Shown: one piece after another, positions 15,780 through 25,411 of the stretch
How positions within the stretch are numbered: position 1 is the stretch's first letter
Layout of the letters: the number at the start of each line of letters is the position of its first letter
Assembly: GCA_023416995.1 (NCBI GenBank)
Contig: JAEZGI010000080.1
Location: 1-64,000, forward strand
Direction: 5' to 3'
DNA from: Bacteroidota bacterium
Lineage (GTDB): Bacteria > Bacteroidota > Bacteroidia > Chitinophagales > Chitinophagaceae
DNA: 64,000 nt
The notes under the pieces: generated by a model
Seen by the model: the letters and a program-made list of their open reading frames with translations, nothing else
Databases searched by the model: none
What the model was told of the DNA's origin: nothing
Program-made: the position numbers and the translations under genes

Positions 15780-16748
15780 ATGGGATTTTTTGGAAAACTT
15801 TTTGGTAAACAGGAAAAGGAGACGCTCGATCAGGGGCTGCAGAAAACGAAAGAAAGCTTCTTTTCAAAAATAACAAAAGCAGTTGCCGGTAAAAGCACCG
15901 TTGACGAGGAAGTGCTCGATAGTGTAGAAGATGCCCTTGTTAGTGCAGATGTGGGTATCGATACGACAGTGCAGATTATTGATCGGATCGAAAAACGAGT
16001 GGCCCGCGACAAATATCTTTCTACAAATGATCTTAACCGACTGTTACAGGAAGAGATCCGGGGGATACTGGTGGATGCTTCTGAACAAAACAATTACACT
16101 TTTGATTCGCCTTTGCCCGCTAAACCTTATGTAATACTGGTGGTTGGCGTGAACGGTGTTGGAAAAACAACCACAATAGGTAAGCTCGCTTATAATTTTA
16201 AAAAGGCCGGGAAATCAGTGTTACTCGGAGCCGCAGATACCTTCAGGGCCGCTGCGGTTGACCAGCTGACGATCTGGAGTGAACGTGTGGGTGTTCCGAT
16301 CGTTAAACAACCTATGGGGTCAGATCCTGCTTCTGTGGCTTTTGACACAGTCCAGAGCGGAGTAGCGCGGGGATCGGATGTTGTGATCATTGATACAGCG
16401 GGTCGTTTACACAACAAGGCGTACCTCATGGAAGAGCTTAGTAAAATCAAAAGGGTCATCCAAAAACATATTCCTGATGCCCCGCATGAAATCATGCTGG
16501 TTTTGGACGGGTCCACAGGTCAGAATGCACTTGAACAGGCAAAACATTTTACTGCAGCTACCCAGGTTACTGCGCTCACCATCACAAAACTGGATGGAAC
16601 CGCCAAGGGCGGGGTAGTGATGGCTATTGCCAACCAGTTCAAGATCCCGGTCAAGTTTATCGGCGTCGGTGAAAAAATGGAAGATCTGCTGGTGTTTGAT
16701 AAACACGAGTTTGTTGACAGTCTTTTCAATCTTGAAAGAAAAAGCTAG
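15780..16748 (+). CDS. ftsY: Signal recognition particle receptor FtsY
   Basis: The SRP receptor GTPase that docks nascent membrane proteins at the inner membrane. From the ATG at 15780 it has 322 residues (MGFFGKLFGK); the upstream TTG at 15771 is a less likely start. The N-terminal membrane-binding A region is very short, and the NG domain follows. G-domain motifs are GVNGVGKTTTIGKLA, the insertion-box DTFRAAAVDQL, DTAGR and TKLDGTAKGG. Its stop codon overlaps the stop of the convergent nhaA gene in the palindrome CTAG. Confidence 0.96.
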   Translation: MGFFGKLFGKQEKETLDQGLQKTKESFFSKITKAVAGKSTVDEEVLDSVEDALVSADVGIDTTVQIIDRIEKRVARDKYLSTNDLNRLLQEEIRGILVDASEQNNYTFDSPLPAKPYVILVVGVNGVGKTTTIGKLAYNFKKAGKSVLLGAADTFRAAAVDQLTIWSERVGVPIVKQPMGSDPASVAFDTVQSGVARGSDVVIIDTAGRLHNKAYLMEELSKIKRVIQKHIPDAPHEIMLVLDGSTGQNALEQAKHFTAATQVTALTITKLDGTAKGGVVMAIANQFKIPVKFIGVGEKMEDLLVFDKHEFVDSLFNLERKS

Positions 16749-17944
16749 ACCTGTCTAACCACCGGTTGTGGTAATCTGGAGGTTCCTCTAAGTATTGCCA
16801 GACCAACCAGGCAGGATATCAGCGACCCCGTGAGGATAGCTATCTTGGATTCCTGTATCAGCCCTGCATCGGAAAATGCAAGATTTGAAACAAAAATGCT
16901 CATAGTGAATCCTATGCCACCAAGACAGGCTACACCAAGCATCTGCCCCCAGTTTACTTCTGTTGGCAGACTGCCTACCTTTAACTTAACCATCAGGAAG
17001 CTCAGCAGGAAGATTCCTATCATTTTCCCAAAAAATAAACCGGTCATAATGCCGACACTGTTGCGCGTTTCAAGACCCGTCACCCAATCCTGACCCAAAA
17101 CCAATGCGGTGTTGGCGAGTGCAAAAAGTGGCAGTATAAGGAAAGCCACCGGTTTGTGCAGGAAATGCTGAATCTTATATGAAGGATTTGTGCGATCATC
17201 ACGTTCCGAAAAGGGTATAGCAAAAGCAAGTAATACGCCAGTGATCGTAGAATGTACTCCTGACTGCAGCATGCAATACCACATTGCGATTCCGGGTATA
17301 AGGTAAAACGCGAGGTCATGGATCTTTAGCCGGTTCATCACCAGCAAACAGGCAAAAATGCCAAGTGCCAGCCCTAAATACAGACCCGATATTTCAGTAG
17401 TGTAGAAAATCGCTATAACAATGATGGCACCAAGATCGTCGATGATAGCAAGCGCCGTCAGGAAAATTTTGAGGCCGAGCGGTACCCGTTTACCAAGCAG
17501 CGATAACATTCCAAGGGCAAATGCGATATCCGTTGCCATCGGAATGCCCATTCCGTCCTGGGTGGGCAAACCATTATTAAAAAGGAAATGCACGAGTGCG
17601 GGAAACACCATGCCACCGATTGCCGCGGCCACCGGTAACATCGCATTCCTGATATTTGATAATTCCCCGATATAGATCTCACGTTCAATTTCCAGCCCGA
17701 CAAGTAAAAAGAAAATCACCATCAATCCATCATTGATCCAATGTTCAACCGACAGGTCCAGTTGCAAACCGGCAAAGGAAAGATCCAGGTGCTGGTGCCA
17801 GAACCCGATGTATGCAGCTGCGCCGGCACTGTTTGCAATAAAAATCGAAATAATCGTGCAGGCAAGCAGCATTAAACCACCGGTTTTTTCACTGTTAAAA
17901 AAATCCGTGAACATGCCTGAAAGTGCTCCTTTAAATAACGCCAT
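16745..17944 (-). CDS. nhaA: Na+/H+ antiporter NhaA
   Basis: An inner-membrane electrogenic antiporter that expels sodium in exchange for protons and helps pH and salt homeostasis. The 399 residues form about 11-12 helices. The paired aspartates of the ion site are in LAIIDDLGAIIV. VGLEIEREIYIGELSN and PMATDIAFALGML are further family signatures. It is convergent with ftsY (four-base overlap) and divergent from rimO, with 70 bases between the nhaA and rimO starts. Confidence 0.96.
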   Translation of the reverse strand: MALFKGALSGMFTDFFNSEKTGGLMLLACTIISIFIANSAGAAAYIGFWHQHLDLSFAGLQLDLSVEHWINDGLMVIFFLLVGLEIEREIYIGELSNIRNAMLPVAAAIGGMVFPALVHFLFNNGLPTQDGMGIPMATDIAFALGMLSLLGKRVPLGLKIFLTALAIIDDLGAIIVIAIFYTTEISGLYLGLALGIFACLLVMNRLKIHDLAFYLIPGIAMWYCMLQSGVHSTITGVLLAFAIPFSERDDRTNPSYKIQHFLHKPVAFLILPLFALANTALVLGQDWVTGLETRNSVGIMTGLFFGKMIGIFLLSFLMVKLKVGSLPTEVNWGQMLGVACLGGIGFTMSIFVSNLAFSDAGLIQESKIAILTGSLISCLVGLAILRGTSRLPQPVVRQV

Positions 17945-17973
17945 AACCCGATTTGAGCCGCAAAACTAAGGGA

Positions 17974-18004
17974 TTTGATTTAAGAGGCATATTTGGTACC
18001 TTTG
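17974..18004 (+). promoter_or_regulatory. Promoter of rimO (TTTG-N19-TACCTTTG)
   Basis: A -33 TTTG at 17974-17977, exactly 19 bases of spacer, then a perfect -7 TACCTTTG at 17997-18004. The ATG follows ten bases later, so the leader is only a few bases long. Confidence 0.75.
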
Positions 18005-18014
18005 CGGCCCGAAC

Positions 18015-19322
18015 ATGAAAGCAAAAACACTAAAGAAAGACAAAGTAAATATCATCACCCTCGGCTGCAGCAAAAACATGGTTGACAGCGAGGTACTTAG
18101 CGGGCAACTGCTGGCAAACTCAATTGATGTTGTACATGAAAACCGCAAACTTGATCACAATATTGTGGTGGTTAATACCTGCGGTTTTATTGATAAAGCA
18201 AAAGAAGAATCAATCAATACCATCCTTGAACAGGTTGATCTGAAAAAACGTGGTAAGCTCGACAAGGTTTATGTTACCGGCTGTTTGAGCGAACGCTATA
18301 AAAACAATCTTGAACAGGATATACCTGAAGTGGATGCTTATTTCGGCACCATGGAACTGCCAATGATCCTAAAGCAATTTGAAGCTGATTATAAAGCCGA
18401 ATTGTTGGGTGAGCGACTACTCGCAACCCCTTCTCATTATGCTTATTTAAAAATATCTGAAGGCTGTAACCGAACCTGTAGTTTCTGCGCGATCCCGCTG
18501 ATGCGCGGGCAGCATACCAGTAAACCAATCGAGGTGCTGGTCGCCGAAGCAGAACGGCTGGTTAAGTCGGGCGTGAAAGAAATTATGCTGATTGCGCAGG
18601 AGCTTACGTATTATGGGCTGGACATCTATAAAAAAAGAATGCTGCCGGAACTGATGCACAAACTGGCAGACATCCCGGGGCTTGAATGGTTGCGTTTGCA
18701 TTATGCTTATCCCTCGAAGTTTCCTTTGGAGATACTGGATGTTATGCGCGAACGCCCTAATATCTGTAACTATCTCGACATGCCACTTCAGCATGCAAGC
18801 GATAATATGCTGAAGGCAATGAAACGTCAGATTACCCAGGCAGAAATGGATGATCTCATTTATACCATCCGAGAAAAAGTTCCGGGCATTTGTCTAAGAA
18901 CAACGCTTATCGCGGGTTTTCCTGGTGAAACACAAGATGACATAGAATCTATGAAAGGTTTTCTTCGGAAACACCGTTTTGACAGGGTAGGCATCTTCAC
19001 TTACAGCCATGAAGAAGATACCTCGGCTTATGGATTAACGGACAACATTCCTGCAGAAGAAAAAGAAGCGCGTGCACAGGAAGTTATGGAGGTGCAACAA
19101 GAGATAAGTTTTGAAAAAAACCAGGAAAAAATCGGGCGCACTTTTAAAGTGCTGATTGATAAAAAAGAGTCAGGAAGATATCTTGGCAGAACAGAATATG
19201 ACAGTGTTGAAGTAGATAATGAGGTTATCATTGCAGGCGATCAGAAACTTCAGCCCGGCACTTTTGTTAATGTCAAAATCACAAAGGCATATGATTATGA
19301 TCTCGAAGGAGAGATCGTTTAA
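18015..19322 (+). CDS. rimO: Ribosomal protein uS12 methylthiotransferase
   Basis: A radical-SAM enzyme that methylthiolates a conserved aspartate of ribosomal protein uS12. The 435 residues have the N-terminal UPF0004 domain with three cluster cysteines (LGCSKNMVD, NTCGFIDKA, GCLSERY), the radical-SAM core with CNRTCSFC near residue 155, and a C-terminal TRAM domain from about residue 370. LGCSKNMVDSE is typical of RimO rather than MiaB. The preceding promoter implies an almost leaderless transcript. Confidence 0.96.
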   Translation: MKAKTLKKDKVNIITLGCSKNMVDSEVLSGQLLANSIDVVHENRKLDHNIVVVNTCGFIDKAKEESINTILEQVDLKKRGKLDKVYVTGCLSERYKNNLEQDIPEVDAYFGTMELPMILKQFEADYKAELLGERLLATPSHYAYLKISEGCNRTCSFCAIPLMRGQHTSKPIEVLVAEAERLVKSGVKEIMLIAQELTYYGLDIYKKRMLPELMHKLADIPGLEWLRLHYAYPSKFPLEILDVMRERPNICNYLDMPLQHASDNMLKAMKRQITQAEMDDLIYTIREKVPGICLRTTLIAGFPGETQDDIESMKGFLRKHRFDRVGIFTYSHEEDTSAYGLTDNIPAEEKEARAQEVMEVQQEISFEKNQEKIGRTFKVLIDKKESGRYLGRTEYDSVEVDNEVIIAGDQKLQPGTFVNVKITKAYDYDLEGEIV

Positions 19323-19409
19323 CCTGTACTGACTATTAACTTTTCATTGGTAAACTATTCGTTCCTGCTTCCTTCTTAGATGTATAAAAACAAATGGAGG
19401 AACCAGGTT

Positions 19410-19922
19410 ATGAAAAGATTTTTTACACTCGCAGCATTGTTGGTTAGTATGGTATCTTTTGCCGCTCCAAAACCCAAGGCGGGCCGGATCATCATCACCA
19501 ATTCGGACAACAGTATTATACAGGTTCGTGTTGACGGCAGGTCGTATAACGTTACCGGACAACCGATGATTTTAAATAATCTTGCCGGTGGCCGCCACCA
19601 GCTTCAGATCTTCAGGATTGACCGCCGTGTGTATGGTCCTGGCAAATCCAAACCGGTCCTGATTTATAATGCACCCGTTTATGTAGATCAATCCTTTATT
19701 GTTGATGTTAATGTTGGCAGGACCGGTAAAGTTTCAATCGGTAAATCAATGGTGATCAACAACGGAAATGACAGGTATAACCAAAGGGATGATTGGTATG
19801 CCGACAACAGAAACGGTTATGGCGGCAACAGGAATGACTATGACAGATATGAAGATAAGAACAAAGGGGCAGGCCATAACCAGCAGCCTAAACCCAGCCG
19901 TCCGGACCGTCCTGGATTTTAA
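19410..19922 (+). CDS. Hypothetical secreted protein with Asn/Tyr/Gly-rich tail
   Basis: A 170-residue exported protein. The ATG at 19410 is preferred over 19380 because it gives a clean signal peptide (MKRFFTLAALLVSMVSFAA) and has GGAGG about ten bases upstream, rare in this phylum. The mature N-terminal part (about 25-115) looks like a beta-sandwich with the DGRSYNVTGQP turn and a GGRHQLQIFR strand, similar in style to PEGA-type or DUF4476 N-terminal modules. The last 50 residues are low-complexity, rich in N, R, Y, D and G. Function unknown. Confidence 0.7.
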   Translation: MKRFFTLAALLVSMVSFAAPKPKAGRIIITNSDNSIIQVRVDGRSYNVTGQPMILNNLAGGRHQLQIFRIDRRVYGPGKSKPVLIYNAPVYVDQSFIVDVNVGRTGKVSIGKSMVINNGNDRYNQRDDWYADNRNGYGGNRNDYDRYEDKNKGAGHNQQPKPSRPDRPGF

Positions 19923-19940
19923 TCAGAAATTTATTACATC

Positions 19941-19966
19941 AAAGCCGCCTTCATGGCGGTTTTTTT
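19941..19966 (+). terminator. Terminator of the 19410 gene
   Basis: A hairpin with arms GCCGCC and GGCGGT, preceded by AAA and followed by six more T, 19 bases after the stop codon. Confidence 0.8.
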
Positions 19967-20019
19967 ATGCGCGTCGGCGTACATCGTTATATTCGTAGTC
20001 AATTATCTCGGTCGACCCC

Positions 20020-20083
20020 TACCTTTGTCCGCACAATGTTGCCAGGCAATGGTGCCGGTGATAAACAGACAAGATCCGGTTAA
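20020..20083 (+). promoter_or_regulatory. -7 element TACCTTTG and a 15-codon leader ORF before the dehydrogenase gene
   Basis: A perfect -7 TACCTTTG at 20020-20027 is followed after eight bases by an ATG at 20036 that opens a 15-codon frame ending at 20083, 40 bases before the dehydrogenase ATG. The spacing from element to ATG is like that of rimO. No matching -33 TTTG is present. This could be a leader peptide or chance. Confidence 0.35.
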
Positions 20084-20123
20084 GGTCGGTACGCAATTAT
20101 CGTAACATCATAAAAATTTTTAC

Positions 20124-21608
20124 ATGTTCCAGGAAAACACAACAGAACAAATTAATGAGATGATGGAAAAGGCTTGGAAAGCATTTCATGTATATCGTAA
20201 GCTTCCCATAACCGAGAGAGCGAGATTTATGCGCGCGATTGCAGTTGAGTTGGAAAACTGCGGAGATAAATTGATACAGACGGCCATGGCCGAAACTCAT
20301 CTTCCGGAAGCACGCTGCAGAAATGAACGCGGACGAACCATACACCAGCTTAACAGTTATGCGGCCGCCTGCGAGCAGGGTAGCTGGCTGGAAGCGCGGA
20401 TAGATACCGCGGACAGTAACCGCACTCCTCCAAAACCAGATGTCCGGAAGATGCTGGTACCCCTGGGACCCGTAGTGGTTTTTGGCGCAAGTAATTTCCC
20501 TTTTGCATATTCAACCGCCGGTGGTGACACTGCCTGTGCTTTTGCTGCCGGTTGCCCGGTGATCGTTAAGGCACACCCCGCACATAGTCAAACCAGTGAA
20601 ATTGTATCGGAAGCAATATTGAAGGCGGCACGCGACACCGGTATGCCTGAAGGTATTTTCCATCATGTGCATGGCGCTTCTTTTGAAACCGGGAAAACAT
20701 TGGTTACGCATCCGCTAGTGAAGGCTGTTGGTTTTACAGGCTCCACTTCGGGAGGCAAGGCATTGTTTGATTGGGCGAACCAAAGAAAAGAACCCATTCC
20801 TGTTTTTGCAGAGATGGGAAGTATTAACCCGGTTTTCCTGCTCAGTGGTAAAATGAAAACCGAGGCAGCTGCAATAGCCAAAATGTATGCAGCTTCCATT
20901 ACGCTCGGTGTTGGACAGTTCTGTACCAATCCAGGTTTGATCATCGGTATTGCCGGCGAAGAGCTGGATACTTTTGTGTCGACCCTGGGAGAAGAAATCA
21001 GTAAAGTAGCTCCGGCAAAAATGCTTCATGCCGGCATTGCTAAAGCCTATCGGGAAAACAGGAGCCGGGCGTTGAGCCAGTCTGCCGTTACCACCGTTGC
21101 AGAAGCTGCAACAACCGCGCAGGAGGGTGAGGCCATTGCAACAGTTGCTACTGCAACAGGTGAAGCTTTTCTTAACAACCCGGTATTGCACCAGGAAGTT
21201 TTTGGTCCTTATTCACTGGTTATTCGTTGTGCAAATGCTGAAGAAATGTTACGGATAACCCGTCATCTCGAGGGCCAGCTTACTGCTACCCTCATGGCCA
21301 CTGATGATGACCTGGTTGCCAATGATGAATTTGTTGAAGCCGTTAAAAATATCTGCGGAAGGTTGATACTTAATAATGTTCCCACTGGTGTTGAGGTCGT
21401 ACTCAGTATGCAACACGGTGGACCATATCCTGCAACTACAGATTCGAGGTTCACTTCGGTGGGTGCAGACGGTATCAAAAGATTTGCACGGCCGGTTGCC
21501 TTTCAAAACTGGAGTGATGCTTTATTGCCGGACGAACTTAAAAACGACAATCCTTTAAAGATCTGGCGAACCGTCAACAATGAATTCACGAAAGAGCCTG
21601 TGAGATAA
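20124..21608 (+). CDS. NADP-type aldehyde dehydrogenase, alpha-ketoglutarate-semialdehyde dehydrogenase-like
   Basis: Predicted to oxidise 2,5-dioxopentanoate (alpha-ketoglutarate semialdehyde) to 2-oxoglutarate at the end of oxidative pentose, sugar-acid or hydroxyproline breakdown. The 494 residues show VVVFGASNFPFAYSTAGGD, the PVIVKAHPAHSQTSE segment, the base Glu in PVFAEMGSINPVF and the catalytic Cys in GVGQFCTNPGL, all typical of the KGSADH branch. It heads a co-directional set with aldose epimerase, a DUF4965 protein and an SMP-30-like protein, which supports a sugar-acid role. The precise substrate is inferred. Confidence 0.83.
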   Translation: MFQENTTEQINEMMEKAWKAFHVYRKLPITERARFMRAIAVELENCGDKLIQTAMAETHLPEARCRNERGRTIHQLNSYAAACEQGSWLEARIDTADSNRTPPKPDVRKMLVPLGPVVVFGASNFPFAYSTAGGDTACAFAAGCPVIVKAHPAHSQTSEIVSEAILKAARDTGMPEGIFHHVHGASFETGKTLVTHPLVKAVGFTGSTSGGKALFDWANQRKEPIPVFAEMGSINPVFLLSGKMKTEAAAIAKMYAASITLGVGQFCTNPGLIIGIAGEELDTFVSTLGEEISKVAPAKMLHAGIAKAYRENRSRALSQSAVTTVAEAATTAQEGEAIATVATATGEAFLNNPVLHQEVFGPYSLVIRCANAEEMLRITRHLEGQLTATLMATDDDLVANDEFVEAVKNICGRLILNNVPTGVEVVLSMQHGGPYPATTDSRFTSVGADGIKRFARPVAFQNWSDALLPDELKNDNPLKIWRTVNNEFTKEPVR

Positions 21609-21658
21609 CCACGGCTTTAAGACATCTACTAATTAATATCACTGGTTAATATTGCTGC

Positions 21659-22822
21659 ATGAACCATTCAGTATTGAATAACCGCTTCTTAGTTTGTGGT
21701 TTGCTTTTGGTATTCGGATTGGCGTCCTGCGCCGATCCGGCAAGCGAACCGGTTGAACCATCAAAACAAAATGCTGTGACAGCTTCAAAACATATGATCG
21801 AGAATAGTCTTATCGGCCAAAAAGACGGTGCTGAAATATTTCAATACATTCTTACCAACAAAAACGGCATGGCTGTTAAGTTGATGAACTATGGTGCAAC
21901 GGTTACCGGCATCATGGTGCCGGATCGCAACAACGAGATGGGAGATGTAGTTCTTGGCTTTGATTCCTTACCCGGTTATTTGGAACCCAGAAATTCTTTT
22001 TTTGGGGTGATTGCCGGTCGTTATGCCAATCGTATCGCAAACGGAAAGTTCGAGCTTGACGGACAAACCTATACTCTCGCCAAAAACAATAACGGGAACA
22101 GCTTGCATGGCGGGTTAAAAGGTTTTGACAAAGTGGTATGGAACGCCAGTGTTAACGACGATGATAGTTCAGTTTCATTTAACTATCTAAGCAAGGATGG
22201 GGAAGAAGGATACCCGGGAAATCTTAATGTAACGGTTACGTATAAGCTAACTGATGACAATGCGTTGCGCATCAGTTATACCGCAACCACAGATAAAGCC
22301 ACACCGGTAAATCTCACGAATCATAGCTATTTTAACCTTTCTGCGGGAAAAAAAGCCGACATACTCGATCATGTGCTTCAACTGAAAGCAGGCAGGTTTA
22401 CCCCGGTTAATGATAAACTGATTCCGACAGGTGAGATAAAAAATGTTGAAGGAACCTCGATGGATTTCAGGCAACCAAAACCTGTGGGCCGTGATCTGGC
22501 CCAGGTAGAAGGTGGTTATGATCACAACTGGATTTTTGACAAAGCCGAAAAACAACTTGAACAGGTTGGCCGGTTATCCGACCCTTCAAGTGGGCGGTTT
22601 ATGGAATTTTATACAACGGAACCAGCTGTTCAATTTTATTCAGGCAATTTCTTAAACGGTCAGCCAGGTAAAAACGGGCTGGTTTATGGCAAACATGCCG
22701 GTATGTGTCTTGAAGCACAGCATTATCCTGACTCGCCCAATCAACCTGCGTTTCCTACAACCATTTTGAAACCGGGAGACAAGTATCAACAAACGACTAT
22801 TTATAAATTTGGCCGGGAATAA
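21659..22822 (+). CDS. galM: Aldose 1-epimerase, predicted lipoprotein
   Basis: Interconverts alpha and beta anomers of galactose, glucose or xylose. The 387-residue protein carries a lipoprotein signal peptide with lipobox LASC at about residues 21-24, so it acts in the periplasm or on the envelope rather than in the cytosol like E. coli GalM. Conserved features are GRYANRIANGKF, the NHSYFNLS histidine, YDHNWIFD and the catalytic Glu in GMCLEAQHYPD. It lies 50 bases after the dehydrogenase gene and 22 bases before the DUF4965 start, consistent with one operon. Confidence 0.9.
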   Translation: MNHSVLNNRFLVCGLLLVFGLASCADPASEPVEPSKQNAVTASKHMIENSLIGQKDGAEIFQYILTNKNGMAVKLMNYGATVTGIMVPDRNNEMGDVVLGFDSLPGYLEPRNSFFGVIAGRYANRIANGKFELDGQTYTLAKNNNGNSLHGGLKGFDKVVWNASVNDDDSSVSFNYLSKDGEEGYPGNLNVTVTYKLTDDNALRISYTATTDKATPVNLTNHSYFNLSAGKKADILDHVLQLKAGRFTPVNDKLIPTGEIKNVEGTSMDFRQPKPVGRDLAQVEGGYDHNWIFDKAEKQLEQVGRLSDPSSGRFMEFYTTEPAVQFYSGNFLNGQPGKNGLVYGKHAGMCLEAQHYPDSPNQPAFPTTILKPGDKYQQTTIYKFGRE

Positions 22823-22844
22823 TTGGCCTGACGAACCTGTTTTC

Positions 22845-25334
22845 ATGTCTGAATCATTTTGTAATAAAGCCACTGGGGCCAAGCTTTGTTTTATCCTGTG
22901 TTTGATATTCACCGGGGCAGTGCACGCCCAGGTGGCCCGGGCTCCAGCATATCCGCTGATCACACATGATCCATATTTTAGTATCTGGTCATTTGGCGAT
23001 ACATTAAACGCAGCACCAACAAAACACTGGACCGGTAAAAATCACGCACTGCTGGGAATGGTGCGGGTGGATGGAACGACCTATAATTTTTTGGGTTCCG
23101 TTAATTACAGTTCAAAAACGATTCTTCCAACCGGTAGTCAGTCTGCTTATAACTGTCAATACACTTTTGAAAAACCGTCTGATAACTGGATGATGCCCGG
23201 TTTCAAAGCCACCGGATGGAAAAACGGCAAAGGACCTTTTGATGACCAGGGGGTAAAACCGGCAACACAATGGACCTCCCGCGATGTTTGGGTCAGAAGG
23301 GTTTTTACGCAGGACGAACTTGACTTTAACCAGTTGCTGCTGCAGTTGAAAAATGATGATGATGTTGAAGTTTATCTGAACGGTAAAAAGATTTACAGTT
23401 GTAGCCCCTGCGTAAACAGCAGTTTTATCGAAATCGTTTTGCATGACAGTCTTTCTGTTGCGCTTAAAAAGGGTGAAAACGTCCTGGCAATGCATTGCAC
23501 GAATACTGGTGGCAGGGGCGTTCTTGACGCGGGTCTGGCCCAAAGAAGATCAGTAAAAAACGTTACACCCGCTTTTCAGCAATTCGTAAATATGACTGCA
23601 ACGGCTACGCAGTACCGGTTCCTTTGTGGTGGTGTGAGTCTTAATCTGAACTTTACTTCACCATTGTTACCAGACTCGCTCGATTTATTGGGCCGACCGG
23701 TTACTTATGTTGACTTTGATGTTCGGTCAATAGATGGCAAGGCACATGATGTACAGGTATATATCGGCGCCTCTTCTACGATTGCGGCAAACACGCCCGA
23801 ACAGAAGATGAAGGTTGATATGTACAAATTAAACAGCCGCCAGTTGTTGAAGGCCGGCACTATTGAACAACCCATCCTCCAAAAAAAGGGAGATGATTTA
23901 CGAATTGACTGGGGATATTTTTATCTGAATGTTCCTGAAAGCCCGGCTATCACACAGTTCAGCACAACAATAGATGAAACCATTGACAATTTTGTGCAGC
24001 GTGGCCAGGTTGGCAGTGGTGGTAAAAGACTCACGGAAGGTTATAATATTATAGCGGGTAATTCATGGCAACTTGGTAAGATCGATTCGGCAGAGAAAAA
24101 AGGTAGCCTGATCGTTGCTTATAACGACCGTCAAAGCCTTCAGTTTTTTGGAACGAACCTCAGACCCTGGTGGCTACGCAAAAGAGAGATGACTTTTGAA
24201 CAGGTGATGCTTGAAGCCGCAAAAGATCGCGACAGCATCCTTACCTTATGCGACAGGTTTGATAAAAAAATGTATGGGGATGCACTTGCCGCTGGCGGAG
24301 AAGAATATGCAAAATTGCTTGTGATGGCCTACCGACAGGCAGTTGCAGCTCACAAACTGACTGAAAGTCCCGACGGCGAAATTTTGTTTATGTCAAAAGA
24401 AAATTTCAGCAACGGCTCCATCAATACAGTTGATGTGACTTATCCCTCTGCACCGCAGTTTCTTTTGTATAATCCTGAGTTGTTGAAAGGTATGCTGAAC
24501 GGCATCTTTTATTACAGCGAAAGCGGTAAATGGAACAAGCCTTTTCCGGCACACGATCTCGGTACTTATCCGATAGCTGCGGGTCAAACCTATCCTGAAG
24601 ATATGCCTGTTGAGGAAGCTGGCAATATGATAATTCTTACCGCAGCAATTGCAAGGGCCGAAAATAGCGCTGAATATGCGCGGAAGCACTGGAAAACCCT
24701 TACCCAATGGGTAAATTTCCTTGTCCAGGACGGTCTCGATCCGGCTAATCAATTATCAACGGATGATTTTGCCGGTCATCTTGCGCGGAACGTCAATCTT
24801 TCAATGAAGGCAATCGTAGGCATCGGTGCTTACGCTAAGATGGCTCAAAGCCTCGGTATGGCCGACACGGCCGCGAAATATCGCGGGATAGCAGTTGATT
24901 ATGCCGGTAAATGGATGCAGATGGCGGATGATGGCGACCATTATACGCTGGCTTTTGGGGCAAAAGGAACCTGGAGCCAGAAATACAACCTGGTATGGGA
25001 CAAACTGCTGCAGTTGAATCTTTTTCCTCAAACTGTGTATGAAAAAGAGATACGCTTTTACCTGACCAGGCAAAACCTGTATGGATTACCGTTAGATAGC
25101 CGCAGAACCTATACAAAATCGGATTGGATCCTGTGGACGGCCACGCTGGCAAACGACCGGGCGAGTTTTGATGCTCTTGTTAAACCGGTGTACCGGTATG
25201 CCTTTGAAACCAGGTCGCGCGTTCCGCTTAGTGACTGGCACGAAACTATAAATGGTAACCAGGTGGGCTTCCAGGCGAGAAGCGTTGTTGGTGGTTACTT
25301 TATAAAGCTGCTTGCTGAAAATTGGTTAAAGTAA
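22845..25334 (+). CDS. DUF4965/DUF5127/DUF1793 glutaminase-like secreted protein
   Basis: An exported 829-residue protein from the ATG at 22845, which gives a signal peptide ending near VHAQ; the frame can be extended to a TTG at 22809 that overlaps galM. The domain order fits the fungal glutaminase A-like family: an N-terminal DUF4964/DUF5127 beta region (about 20-420), in which residues about 100-240 look like an inserted jelly-roll, then DUF4965 and the alpha-helical DUF1793 domain with GQTYPEDMPVEEAGNM and STDDFAGHLARNVNL. The (alpha/alpha)6-type C-terminal part also resembles glycoside hydrolases, and the operon context suggests glycan work. Substrate unknown. Confidence 0.82.
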   Translation: MSESFCNKATGAKLCFILCLIFTGAVHAQVARAPAYPLITHDPYFSIWSFGDTLNAAPTKHWTGKNHALLGMVRVDGTTYNFLGSVNYSSKTILPTGSQSAYNCQYTFEKPSDNWMMPGFKATGWKNGKGPFDDQGVKPATQWTSRDVWVRRVFTQDELDFNQLLLQLKNDDDVEVYLNGKKIYSCSPCVNSSFIEIVLHDSLSVALKKGENVLAMHCTNTGGRGVLDAGLAQRRSVKNVTPAFQQFVNMTATATQYRFLCGGVSLNLNFTSPLLPDSLDLLGRPVTYVDFDVRSIDGKAHDVQVYIGASSTIAANTPEQKMKVDMYKLNSRQLLKAGTIEQPILQKKGDDLRIDWGYFYLNVPESPAITQFSTTIDETIDNFVQRGQVGSGGKRLTEGYNIIAGNSWQLGKIDSAEKKGSLIVAYNDRQSLQFFGTNLRPWWLRKREMTFEQVMLEAAKDRDSILTLCDRFDKKMYGDALAAGGEEYAKLLVMAYRQAVAAHKLTESPDGEILFMSKENFSNGSINTVDVTYPSAPQFLLYNPELLKGMLNGIFYYSESGKWNKPFPAHDLGTYPIAAGQTYPEDMPVEEAGNMIILTAAIARAENSAEYARKHWKTLTQWVNFLVQDGLDPANQLSTDDFAGHLARNVNLSMKAIVGIGAYAKMAQSLGMADTAAKYRGIAVDYAGKWMQMADDGDHYTLAFGAKGTWSQKYNLVWDKLLQLNLFPQTVYEKEIRFYLTRQNLYGLPLDSRRTYTKSDWILWTATLANDRASFDALVKPVYRYAFETRSRVPLSDWHETINGNQVGFQARSVVGGYFIKLLAENWLK

Positions 25335-25411
25335 TTAAAATCAACTTATAACTGAAAACATCTGAACCGATTAAACAGCGTTTTGTTAACTTAGCTTACA
25401 ACTATTGCAAT

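Noticed and set aside
22809..22845. Upstream TTG start giving an overlap between galM and the DUF4965 gene
   Set aside because: The ATG at 22845 yields a proper signal peptide, while the extension adds polar residues in front of it.
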